Counted from the first letter of the stretch, positions 1-5,798 are shown. The stretch: 6,094 nucleotides of DNA from Thermoplasmata archaeon (GCA_021797525.1 JAJZZQ010000095.1:1-6094); one strand, 5' to 3'. The notes: a model not told the origin generated them from the letters alone. Numbers and translations are program-made.

Positions 1-72
1 TAATCCTGTTTTTATAATATTATAAATTGGCGGGCCATAGTTTGCACCATTAAACTCCCTGTCAGAAGTGAG
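1..72 (-). pseudogene. Possible transposase-like ORF fragment running off the left edge
   Basis: Read on the minus strand, 72 to 1 is open and continues beyond the window. It begins just after two in-frame stops (81-79 and 75-73) and encodes 24 residues including DREFNGANYG and IYNIIKTGL. A DREF/DRGF block followed by a short helix of the IxxIxxxGL type is common around a catalytic Asp of IS4-like DDE transposases, which is the only reason for this call. The same frame upstream (ATG at 177) is broken by stops at 102-100, 81-79 and 75-73, so if this is a transposase it is decayed or starts inside the window without an ATG. It could equally be a chance open frame. Low confidence. Confidence 0.25.
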
Positions 73-333
73 TCAAACTCACAACTCCATTTTTACCAGT
101 CATGGAAATCCGGGGTCATTCTGACCAAAAGGTCCGTCACCCTTTCGCCTTATGACTGATACAATCAGGATTCTCATCCCAATTGTGCGTAGTCCCTCTT
201 ATAGCAGAACCCTATATAACACTTTCTGGCAGTGGCATTAGAGAGCGTTTTATATAATACATTAAGAGATTCTTTAACTGATGGAATCTTGATCAAACAA
301 TTTCCCAGGATTACATGATTAAAATAGAAAGGG

Positions 334-376
334 TTCCTTGGAGATCGTGAGTTTCAATCATATTTACACCAAGGAA
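334..376. repeat. 8-bp perfect inverted repeat downstream of rpoK
   Basis: TTCCTTGG at 334-341 pairs exactly with CCAAGGAA at 369-376, leaving a 27-nt loop. On the minus strand it follows the rpoK stop codon and partly overlaps a T-run, so it could fold at the 3' end of the rpoK transcript or be a protein-binding site. Chance occurrence is possible at this length. Confidence 0.45.
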
Positions 377-380
377 AAAA
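375..380 (-). terminator. T-run, probable rpoK transcription terminator
   Basis: On the minus strand, TTTTTT lies about 35 nt after the rpoK stop codon. Archaeal RNA polymerase commonly stops at short U-tracts without needing a strong hairpin. The next inverted repeat (334-376) sits immediately downstream and may help. Confidence 0.4.
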
Positions 381-413
381 TGTGGGGGGAATTCTAAAAT
401 AAATCCAGAAAAT

Positions 414-593
414 TCAGTCTTTCTTTTCCCTTTTAATTGTTATAGGTATGGCGTCGTTAGTGAATTCCATCATTGCTATGTCAACAGGGTCCATCATTCC
501 TTTTGGTATTTCAATTAATACCGGGGCGCCCATGGAGATCTGGAGTGCTCTGGCCCCGATAATCCTTGCTTTCTCAAATTTAGTGTATTGCAT
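414..593 (-). CDS. rpoK: DNA-directed RNA polymerase subunit K (Rpo6 / RPB6 family)
   Basis: This is the small omega/RPB6-like subunit of archaeal RNA polymerase, which sits near the base of the clamp and helps assembly and stability of the core enzyme in the cytoplasm. The 59-residue product is almost entirely the conserved core: [22 protein letters not shown] near the N terminus, then a [10 protein letters not shown] segment and the closing IPITIKR strand, all hallmark RpoK signatures. The length fits archaeal RpoK proteins. I take ATG at 593-591 as the start; a TTG at 602 would add three residues (M/L-I-F) and cannot be excluded. The gene stands alone here, divergent from an MFS transporter, with a TATA-like box about 40 bp upstream and a T-run downstream. 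Identification is firm; only the exact start is uncertain. Confidence 0.95.
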   Translation of the reverse strand: MQYTKFEKARIIGARALQISMGAPVLIEIPKGMMDPVDIAMMEFTNDAIPITIKREKKD

Positions 594-628
594 AAAAATC
601 AATAGAATCGATAGGTAATGAAAAGAAA

Positions 629-637
629 CATATTAAA
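629..637 (-). promoter_or_regulatory. TATA-like box for rpoK
   Basis: On the minus strand the sequence reads TTTAATATG around 629-637, centred about 40 bp upstream of the ATG at 593. This predicts a transcription start near 605-610 and a short leader. A second near-palindromic AT tract (TTTTAATATAAAA, 661-673) lies farther back and could serve either direction. Confidence 0.4.
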
Positions 638-759
638 CATTCTATCAATAGTGTTTCAGATTTTAATATAAAATGAGAACATGCTGTCTTGCAGGTGGTT
701 CCTTTACTATTTTTGTCTTATACCTGAAAGAGGAGATATCAAAAAAGTATTGATAAGCA

Positions 760-768
760 GGTATTAAG
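760..768 (+). promoter_or_regulatory. Weak TATA-like box for the MFS gene
   Basis: GGTATTAAG is centred about 26 bp before the ATG at 790, the spacing expected for a leaderless archaeal transcript. There is no well-placed Shine-Dalgarno before the ATG. The box is a poor consensus match, and the tract at 661-673 with a longer leader is an alternative. Confidence 0.25.
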
Positions 769-789
769 CGTGAGAGATTTGCCTGATTC

Positions 790-1983
790 ATGAAGAGGGA
801 ATCAAGTAGTTTCACAGCAGTGTTTCCCCTGTTTTTCACTGCTTTTATTGATTTCATTGGTTTCGGCATAATCATACCTATAGCACCATATTATGCTCAA
901 AGGCTGGGTGCGTCTCCTTTTGAATTCTCTATGCTTCTGGCAGCATATTCAGTTGCCCAGCTGATTATGTCTCCAATCCTTGGTTCTCTTTCCGATAGAT
1001 ATGGAAGAAAAAAGATCCTCATAATTGGCCTGGCAGGAGAAATTGCAGGATATATTGTCTTTGCAAGTGCCCCATCGCTTCTATTTCTTTTCCTGGGAAG
1101 ATTGATAAGTGGTGGGACTTCTGCTAACCTGACAGTAATTTATTCAATGGTCTCTGACAGGACAGATCCAGAAAGCAGAACTAAAGCAATAGGAATAATC
1201 GGGGCTGCAATTGGAATGGGTTTCGTCATAGGGCCTGCACTTGGGGGTATTCTTTCGTTTCTGGGATTCAGGACAGTTATATACCTGACATCACTACTTT
1301 TATTCACAAACCTAGTCCTTGTTTTACGCTTAAAGGAATCAAGGATCGACCTTCCAACTCGCGGAATGAATTTCTTAAGGCAGATTTCCAGTGCGGCGAA
1401 AAGAGGCGGGTTTCTTTTTCTAGGTCTGGTATTTGTAGGAATGGGTTTTGCAATAATGCAGGCCACACTGGCATACTATGGGGAGGATCTATTTGGGTGG
1501 GCCTCACTTGAGGTGGGGATAGTTCTGTTGATACTAGGCCTGGAACAGGCAGCATTCCAGTTCATTCTGATACCATTCATTTCAAGGAAGTCCGGAGAAA
1601 TAAGGGCCTCCGGATTCGCGATGATTTTCTTCTCCCTGGGGTTCTTAATACTCTACGCGACCCCAGGGGAATATTTTGTTCTTGGAGGTTTAACCATCCT
1701 GAATTTAGGATACAGCCTGTTCCAGACCCCTGTAATTTCAATACTGAGCCAGAGGTCTTCAGTGGCAAGGGGTGCAACTCTGGGAATATCACAATCTGCA
1801 ACATCATTGGCTAACACAATCGGGCCAGGTATAGGCGGATTCCTGTTTGGTTCCGTATCCATAGGATCGCCATATATTGTAAGTGCAATTTTTGGCATAT
1901 TAGCAGCTTTGGCAATAATTGCATTCAGGCAAAGCTCCGGAAAGAAGGCAAGGCCAGAAAAAGAAATACAGAACTCTACATGA
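790..1983 (+). CDS. MFS transporter, DHA1 / TetA-like drug-efflux type
   Basis: A 397-residue integral membrane protein of the major facilitator superfamily, with about 12 hydrophobic segments (roughly 8-30, 42-64, 74-93, 95-120, 131-155, 160-180, 206-229, 238-263, 272-291, 295-318, 330-355, 360-379). Loop 2-3 holds motif A, GSLSDRYGRKK (65-75). TM4 starts with the motif-B arginine (LGR, R104), and TM5 carries the antiporter motif C, GAAIGMGFVIGPALGG (138-153), with a weaker GPGIGG echo at 345-350. Motif C points to proton-coupled export, probably of a drug-like or toxic small molecule, but the substrate cannot be read from sequence. The length is normal for the family. An in-frame stop at 784-786 makes ATG 790 the first possible ATG start. 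The C-terminal tail (about 381-397) is charged and cytoplasmic. It is a single-gene unit, divergent from rpoK. Confidence 0.9.
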   Translation: MKRESSSFTAVFPLFFTAFIDFIGFGIIIPIAPYYAQRLGASPFEFSMLLAAYSVAQLIMSPILGSLSDRYGRKKILIIGLAGEIAGYIVFASAPSLLFLFLGRLISGGTSANLTVIYSMVSDRTDPESRTKAIGIIGAAIGMGFVIGPALGGILSFLGFRTVIYLTSLLLFTNLVLVLRLKESRIDLPTRGMNFLRQISSAAKRGGFLFLGLVFVGMGFAIMQATLAYYGEDLFGWASLEVGIVLLILGLEQAAFQFILIPFISRKSGEIRASGFAMIFFSLGFLILYATPGEYFVLGGLTILNLGYSLFQTPVISILSQRSSVARGATLGISQSATSLANTIGPGIGGFLFGSVSIGSPYIVSAIFGILAALAIIAFRQSSGKKARPEKEIQNST

Positions 1984-2068
1984 ACTAGCCAGGATTCAGA
2001 ATTAGGGGAATTTCAATATAAAGCATGTACCTGATCCTGTGATTTCTTAAATTACCATGATAAATGGC

Positions 2069-2080
2069 TTTTTTATAAAA
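2069..2080 (+). promoter_or_regulatory. Strong TATA box before the zinc-ribbon gene
   Basis: TTTTTTATAAAA is a near-consensus archaeal TATA box. Its centre (about 2075) is only 20 bp before ATG 2095, so the usual 25-27 bp spacing would start the RNA around 2100-2102, inside the first codons. A weaker box, GATAAATGG at 2059-2067, would fit ATG 2095 better. The T6 on its left edge could also help end MFS transcripts. Confidence 0.6.
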
Positions 2081-2094
2081 TTGCAGGGAAAACC

Positions 2095-2313
2095 ATGGAA
2101 AGCCTTAAGATAACAGATTGGGTTCTAAAAATTATGGAAGAGATAACAGTGTGTCCAAAATGTGGCTCTACAAAGATAAGCTGGACAGCGGGTGGCATTA
2201 CTGGAGAGGTATACAGATGCAATGAATGTAATTATGTGGGGAGCTTCATACTTCAGGTTAAGCCAAAGGATCTTGTCAGATTCAGGGAGGAGCTAAGAAA
2301 AGACAGGAACTGA
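2095..2313 (+). CDS. Small zinc-ribbon protein of unknown function
   Basis: A 72-residue soluble protein with a four-cysteine zinc ribbon: CPKCGS (C20, C23) and CNEC (C42, C45), separated by 18 residues containing a Gly-rich turn (TAGGITGEVY). This is the layout of many short archaeal zinc ribbons that bind nucleic acid or partner proteins, including transcription-factor-like ones. A charged, probably helical tail (about 57-72) follows. The exact role is not recognisable. The start is uncertain: ATG 2095 gives 72 residues, while ATG 2134 (Met14) would give a 59-residue protein starting MEEITVCPKCGS, closer to the compact form of such proteins and better placed relative to the strong TATA box. 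Neither has a clear Shine-Dalgarno. It is an apparent single-gene unit downstream of the MFS gene. Confidence 0.75.
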   Translation: MESLKITDWVLKIMEEITVCPKCGSTKISWTAGGITGEVYRCNECNYVGSFILQVKPKDLVRFREELRKDRN

Positions 2314-2317
2314 ATTC

Positions 2318-2416
2318 ATGCCCCTGATGGAGAAATTTAAAACATTAATCACTTTGAGATTGGGAAGAAGCCTGCCCGGAGGATATGTCCCGGAGATGAA
2401 AAAGATACACTGTTAA
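2318..2416 (+). CDS. Possible 32-codon small ORF
   Basis: It begins with ATG four bases after the zinc-ribbon stop codon and ends with TAA. The product would be a basic peptide starting MPLMEKFKTLITLRLGR and containing LPGGYVPEMKK. The G+C-richer part (about 2362-2396) contains CCCGGA twice (2375-2380 and 2389-2394), which may instead reflect RNA structure. No motif or family is recognised and no Shine-Dalgarno is obvious; translational coupling to the gene before it is possible. Conservation is the only real test. Confidence 0.2.
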   Translation: MPLMEKFKTLITLRLGRSLPGGYVPEMKKIHC

Positions 2417-2502
2417 AGCAGTAATCATGCCTAAAATTTAATTTCTGTTTATTTATGAGCTTAAAATTGCAGTTACCTTCTCTGCCGGAGCCATATGAAA
2501 CT

Positions 2503-2547
2503 GTTGGATAATCAGAACATCCGAACGTAAATGCATTTTGAATTTTT
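2503..2547 (+). terminator. Hairpin plus T-runs, probable plus-strand terminator
   Basis: GTTGGAT (2503-2509) pairs with ATCC-G-AAC (2519-2526), with one bulged G. The hairpin is followed 10 nt later by TTTTGAATTTTT (2536-2547). It lies between the plus-strand zinc-ribbon unit and the converging DUF202 gene, where a terminator is expected. A less structured T-rich tract at 2437-2455 may act earlier. Confidence 0.4.
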
Positions 2548-2561
2548 CGTCAGAGATAATT

Positions 2562-2930
2562 TCAAACTGAAATGAGAAGATATGCCACCAGAACAATTGC
2601 TACTGCAAATGTAACTGCACCTGCAGATATTTCAAGCCATCTTGGTGCTGAGAAATCTCCCTTTTCTATACTATTTCTGTTTCTTACAAAGCTTCTGAGG
2701 GCCAGAAGCTGCATAAAACCGCCGGCTACCACAAGAAATACGCCAACTATTGTGGAAAGGTGGCTGTTTGTCTGAGGAGAATTCGGAACCAGCTCTCTTA
2801 TTATGATGCCAAATTTGGAAACAACAAAGCCTAGTGCAATTATTGATATCCCGGTCCTTACCCAGGCAAGATAGGTTCTTTCATTAGCCATATGCTGGGT
2901 AACTTTGTTACCAGAATCTTCCAATGACAA
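2562..2930 (-). CDS. DUF202 family membrane protein
   Basis: A small integral membrane protein of the DUF202 family (the domain seen in YidH-like proteins and the membrane part of VTC polyphosphate polymerases). The signature HMANERTYLAWVRTGISIIALGFVVSKFG leads into the first membrane helix; a second helix (STIVGVFLVVAGGFMQLLALRSF) and a third (LEISAGAVTFAVAIVLVAYLLISV) follow. The biochemical role of stand-alone members is unknown. The longest frame starts at ATG 3002 (146 residues), but I prefer TTG at 2930 (122 residues): a good Shine-Dalgarno, GAGGT, lies 7 nt before it, the extra 24 residues do not resemble the family, and the nearest TATA box would start the RNA downstream of 3002. It is divergent from the zinc-motif membrane protein across a very short shared promoter. 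Confidence 0.85.
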   Translation of the reverse strand: MSLEDSGNKVTQHMANERTYLAWVRTGISIIALGFVVSKFGIIIRELVPNSPQTNSHLSTIVGVFLVVAGGFMQLLALRSFVRNRNSIEKGDFSAPRWLEISAGAVTFAVAIVLVAYLLISV

Positions 2931-2933
2931 TTT

Positions 2934-2942
2934 CTTTACCTC
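2934..2942 (-). promoter_or_regulatory. Shine-Dalgarno supporting the TTG start of the DUF202 gene
   Basis: On the minus strand, GAGGTAAAG lies immediately upstream, with 7 nt between GAGGT and the TTG at 2930-2928. It is one of only two clear Shine-Dalgarno sites in the window and falls inside the longer ATG-3002 reading frame, arguing for the internal start. Confidence 0.5.
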
Positions 2943-3002
2943 AAATAGGGGATTTTCCAGATGCCTGTTAATTCCTGATTTCCAGCATGCTTCAATTGGC
3001 AT

Positions 3003-3013
3003 AAGTATTTATC
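3003..3013. promoter_or_regulatory. Shared TATA-like element between divergent genes
   Basis: AAGTATTTATC reads as a TATA box on the plus strand, centred about 24-26 bp before ATG 3033, as expected for a leaderless mRNA. Read on the minus strand it is GATAAATACTT and would place a start near 2983, giving a leader of about 50 nt to the TTG at 2930. One element may therefore drive both genes. Confidence 0.5.
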
Positions 3014-3032
3014 CTTCAACTTCAATGTGCAT

Positions 3033-3371
3033 ATGTTGAGAGACTGGATAGAATGCCATGAATGCCTTGGCAGAGGCTACACGGAAAATGGGAAAGAGAT
3101 ATGTGCAAAATGCTACGGTGTTGGTAGGTTTTACACTGGTCATTCTCTTAGCCCAGAGGATGAAAAAATTGTTAAAAATGCCAATCGAGCAATCATGGTT
3201 TTTGCTGTGCTTATCCTTGCCTTAATGCTTTATTCTGGTCAGATAAAACTCAGATGGTTGCTAGGGGTGGCTGTGACTTTCCTCTGGATGTATCTGTACT
3301 ATACAGGTTCAATAATAATAAATACCGGCATTAAAATTGGCCATTTTGTAATTCATCCGCACATTAAATAA
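3033..3371 (+). CDS. Membrane-anchored protein with two DnaJ-type CxxCxGxG zinc motifs
   Basis: A 112-residue protein with an N-terminal zinc-binding head and two membrane helices. The head has CHECLGRG (8-15) and CAKCYGVG (24-31), the repeat found in the cysteine-rich domain of DnaJ/Hsp40. DnaJ has four such repeats forming two zinc sites; here there are two, enough for one site. Hydrophobic segments follow at about 53-68 and 73-97, then a short His-containing tail. There is no J domain, so it is not a full co-chaperone. Similar half-domains occur in small disulfide or protein-folding factors, but no function can be assigned. I chose ATG 3033 over GTG 3027 because the TATA-like element at 3003-3013 is at leaderless spacing. 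It is back to back with the DUF202 gene, possibly co-regulated. Confidence 0.75.
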   Translation: MLRDWIECHECLGRGYTENGKEICAKCYGVGRFYTGHSLSPEDEKIVKNANRAIMVFAVLILALMLYSGQIKLRWLLGVAVTFLWMYLYYTGSIIINTGIKIGHFVIHPHIK

Positions 3372-3424
3372 AACAGATAATAGGTGAAAGGAGTTCATAG
3401 CTTTTTTCGGAACATTATGAAAGA

Positions 3425-3433
3425 CTTATTCAT
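3425..3433 (+). promoter_or_regulatory. TATA-like box for the GH31 gene
   Basis: CTTATTCAT is centred about 25 bp before ATG 3454, consistent with a leaderless transcript. No strong Shine-Dalgarno precedes the ATG. Confidence 0.4.
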
Positions 3434-3453
3434 ATCAAATCCATTGTTGGAAG

Positions 3454-5226
3454 ATGGAACTGTATTATTATAAGAATGAAAGTGAGCTGGAAATAACATC
3501 AGGTATCTCTGAAGGCCTCCTTTCATTCAGAGATAAAAGTCACATGCTCACAATTTTATCTAAAGAGTCAGGGATACTTGATCTGAATGGAAGAAAGGTT
3601 ACCTGTCAGAGGGAAGGAAGCAACCTGAAACTGCTTATCGACCTGAACGATTGTGATCATATTTTCGGCCTTGGCGAAACACCTCTGAGAATGAGGAGAA
3701 ACCGGACAAAGTTCAGTTCTATCACTTCCACCGCATGGGATTACAATGACCTGAAGAATACCATTTATTCAGCAATCCCTGTATTTATGATTGTCAACAG
3801 GAAGTCATCAGTTTGTGTTCTAATAAATTCATTTGGGAGATGTGATTTCGATTTCGGCGCAGAAGAATACGATAAGGTAAAGGTAACGGTCAACATTAAA
3901 AATATGGAGTTTTTCCTTCATGAAGGGAAGAATCCAGAGGAGGCTCTGGAATGGTATACTACGCTGACTGGAAAGCCTTTCGAGATTCCGGAATGGGCTC
4001 TTGGGCATCAGATCTCAAGATGGTCATATTTTCCAAGGAGATCACTGGAATCTGTGGTTCAAAATTACATTGATGAGTTTCCGGTTTCAGCAGCATATCT
4101 GGACATTGATTACATGGACGGTTATCGTATTTTCACAATAGACAGCAAAAGATTCCCGGATATGAAGGGAATGGTCAATGAAATGAGGTCGAAGGGAATT
4201 GAGGTAGTTCCAATAATTGACCCCGGGGTTAAATTCGATCAGAATTACGGTGTTTTCAGGGAATTTCTTGGAGATTATATAGAAGACTCGGAATCATCTG
4301 TATACACAGACTATGTATGGCCAGGAGAGGTCGCATTTCCTGACTTTATAAGGAAAAGTGCCAGGAAGAAATGGGGGGATATGGTGGCTAAATTCATGGA
4401 AAACGGGTTCCAAGGAATATGGCTGGATATGAATGAGCCATCCACAAGAAAAGATTCAAGATATGGGTCCAGAGGTGGGAACATGGATCCAGAGGCCGTT
4501 CATATTATGGATGATGGAACCAGGATAGAAGATGTCTATGTTCACAACCTTTTCCCTTATTTTCAGTGCCAGGCGACATACGAGGCTATGAGACGGAAGG
4601 CGGAAAGGCCATTCATTCTTACCAGGTCTGCTTATGCCGGATGCCAGAAATATGCGGCCATATGGACAGGGGATAACAAAGCATCCTATGAGGACTTGAA
4701 ATTGCAGCTTTCCATGGTCCTCAATCTTGGGCTCTCCGGTATGCCCTATTCCGGTTGCGATTTAGGTGGGTTCTGGGGTGAAACTGACAATGAGCTTCTG
4801 TGCAGGTATTATGAAATGGCTGTTCTGTTCCCCCTTTACAGGAATCATAAGATCAAGGCAGGCAATGATCAGGAGATATACAAACTTCCATCGTTTTACA
4901 GGGAACGCATAAAAAAGGCAATTGAAACAAGGTACCACTTCATGAGCAAATTAATTGAATCAGCCAGTGAAGCGCACAGGCACGGTCATCCAATGGTCAG
5001 GCCGCTCTTCTATAATTTCCCAGATGACCCGGAAACCTACCTTATAGATGATCAGTATATGCTTGGAAAGGACATTATGGTCGCGCCTCAGATATACGAA
5101 TCAGCAAGGTCTCGGGAAATATATCTGCCAGAGGGTGACTGGTTTGCCTATCCTGGAAATGCAAGTGCGGAAGGGAAAACGTGGGTCACTTCCCATGAAA
5201 AGATTCCCCTGTTTGTTAGAAAATAA
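3454..5226 (+). CDS. GH31 family alpha-glucosidase-type glycoside hydrolase, C-terminally short
   Basis: A 590-residue retaining glycoside hydrolase of family 31, expected to release glucose (or a related sugar) from alpha-linked oligosaccharides. An N-terminal beta-sandwich (about 1-175, with HIFGLGETP at 69-77) precedes the catalytic barrel. The barrel shows YLDIDYMDGYRIFTID (215-230), the nucleophile motif GIWLDMNEPS (321-330, nucleophile D325), the acid/base in WTGDN (404-408, D407), SGCDLGGF (433-440) and FPLYRNHK (459-466), so all expected active-site motifs are present. No signal peptide is seen, suggesting a cytoplasmic enzyme fed by imported sugars. The protein stops at EKIPLFVRK, where relatives usually continue through the rest of the proximal C-terminal domain and a distal beta domain (Sulfolobus MalA has about 690 residues). 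The next 69 bases cannot encode that domain in any frame, so this is a real short form or an older deletion. The gene stands alone. Confidence 0.93.
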   Translation: MELYYYKNESELEITSGISEGLLSFRDKSHMLTILSKESGILDLNGRKVTCQREGSNLKLLIDLNDCDHIFGLGETPLRMRRNRTKFSSITSTAWDYNDLKNTIYSAIPVFMIVNRKSSVCVLINSFGRCDFDFGAEEYDKVKVTVNIKNMEFFLHEGKNPEEALEWYTTLTGKPFEIPEWALGHQISRWSYFPRRSLESVVQNYIDEFPVSAAYLDIDYMDGYRIFTIDSKRFPDMKGMVNEMRSKGIEVVPIIDPGVKFDQNYGVFREFLGDYIEDSESSVYTDYVWPGEVAFPDFIRKSARKKWGDMVAKFMENGFQGIWLDMNEPSTRKDSRYGSRGGNMDPEAVHIMDDGTRIEDVYVHNLFPYFQCQATYEAMRRKAERPFILTRSAYAGCQKYAAIWTGDNKASYEDLKLQLSMVLNLGLSGMPYSGCDLGGFWGETDNELLCRYYEMAVLFPLYRNHKIKAGNDQEIYKLPSFYRERIKKAIETRYHFMSKLIESASEAHRHGHPMVRPLFYNFPDDPETYLIDDQYMLGKDIMVAPQIYESARSREIYLPEGDWFAYPGNASAEGKTWVTSHEKIPLFVRK

Positions 5227-5270
5227 TATGGTTTCCTTCAAATGTTAATTCTAAAGAAAACTTTAATTCA

Positions 5271-5277
5271 TATAATT
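5271..5277 (+). promoter_or_regulatory. TATA-like box for the two-TM protein gene
   Basis: TATAATT is centred about 23 bp before ATG 5296, near leaderless spacing, with no Shine-Dalgarno in between. Confidence 0.45.
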
Positions 5278-5295
5278 GGGCTACTCTGCATATAA

Positions 5296-5733
5296 ATGAC
5301 TCCATATAGAATGATAGCCGGCCTGATATTATTGCTAGTAGGGGTTCTTCTCTACACACTAAATCATGATTATTCATTAATAGTGCTGATTGTGGGTGCA
5401 GTGGTTGTAGCATCAAGCTTTGCTGGTTCCCAGAGCCGAATTAGGAGAAAAGTTAACAGGATAACATCTTCTGGAATTATTGAGGCTGGAGTTCAGCGCA
5501 TAAGGTCAGGAAAGATGAGGATAAGTGAGTCAGACTTCACATCCGCAATGCAGAAGCTGGAAGATATACTGGCCGGGCAGTCTGTTATGCCGGAATTTGG
5601 ACTGGACTCAGTATACTTGAGCTTTGCCAAGTATTCAGAAGCTGAGAGAGCAGCAGCTGAAATAACATCACGAGGACTCAAGAATGATGTTATGCAGGAA
5701 AAGGGGTCCTGGAAAGTGAGAATCCTCTTCTAA
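5296..5733 (+). CDS. Two-TM membrane protein with C-terminal soluble domain, function unknown
   Basis: A 145-residue protein not recognised from sequence. Two hydrophobic helices (about 5-21 and 27-44) form a hairpin with a short polar turn (NHDY). A basic stretch (RIRRKVNR, 48-55) then fits the cytoplasmic side by the positive-inside rule. The rest is soluble: a mainly helical linker (about 58-95) and a segment (about 102-145) that looks like alternating beta strand and helix, VYLSF - AERAAAEITSRGL - VMQEKGSWKVRILF. This resembles small ferredoxin-like folds such as SPOR-type domains, but no defining motif is present, so that is only a shape-based guess. ATG 5296 is supported by the TATA-like box. 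It is 69 bp after the GH31 gene and probably transcribed separately. Confidence 0.8.
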   Translation: MTPYRMIAGLILLLVGVLLYTLNHDYSLIVLIVGAVVVASSFAGSQSRIRRKVNRITSSGIIEAGVQRIRSGKMRISESDFTSAMQKLEDILAGQSVMPEFGLDSVYLSFAKYSEAERAAAEITSRGLKNDVMQEKGSWKVRILF

Positions 5734-5780
5734 TCCTTGTTGAATATTTTGCTGATCAATTATTTGTACCAAATTACCCA

Positions 5781-5785
5781 TATAA
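5781..5785 (+). promoter_or_regulatory. TATA-like box for the right-edge secreted protein
   Basis: TATAA within CCCATATAACATG would start transcription near 5808, giving a leader of about 45 nt that contains the Shine-Dalgarno. AATAAAAG at 5816-5823 is an alternative, but it would start the RNA within or after the Shine-Dalgarno. Confidence 0.35.
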
Positions 5786-5798
5786 CATGACCTGTTTA

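Larger units (their letters stand above)
1..413. other. Gene-poor left region, no intact CDS
   Basis: No convincing complete gene is visible on either strand. Composition is uneven: about 61-240 is roughly 44% G+C, similar to the genes, while 241-300 is about 28%, so the middle block may be a decayed gene or a structured RNA rather than plain spacer. It holds several short perfect inverted repeats: GTGAGT-caa-ACTCAC near 68-82, GGTCA-ttc-TGACC at 115-127, CTGAT-aca-ATCAG and GGAT-tctc-ATCC around 156-179. TATA-like palindromic AT tracts bound the block at about 9-29 and 247-258. No tRNA, SRP RNA or RNase P core motif was found by eye. Confidence 0.5.

Noticed and set aside
121..180. tRNA or C/D box RNA on the minus strand
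   Set aside because: No T-loop consensus or cloverleaf could be fitted, and the C-like and D-like boxes are poor matches at the wrong spacing.
350..362. GTTTCAATCATAT as a lone CRISPR-like repeat end
   Set aside because: Only one copy is present, with no spacer periodicity or cas gene nearby.
663..875. 70-codon minus-strand ORF overlapping the MFS start
   Set aside because: It overlaps the N-terminal coding region of a clear MFS gene and the rpoK-MFS promoter gap; its product has no recognisable pattern.
1140..1898. Several minus-strand ORFs inside the MFS gene
   Set aside because: They are antisense shadows of a strong membrane-protein gene and show no domain of their own.
2572..2775. 67-codon plus-strand ORF opposite the DUF202 gene
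   Set aside because: It is antisense to a recognisable DUF202 protein and its composition is what the complementary strand of that gene would give.
5048..5248. Alternate-frame ORF spanning the end of the GH31 gene, considered as a frameshifted C terminus
   Set aside because: It adds only about 10 residues after the GH31 end before stopping, so it cannot supply the missing C-terminal domain; upstream it is just a shadow frame.
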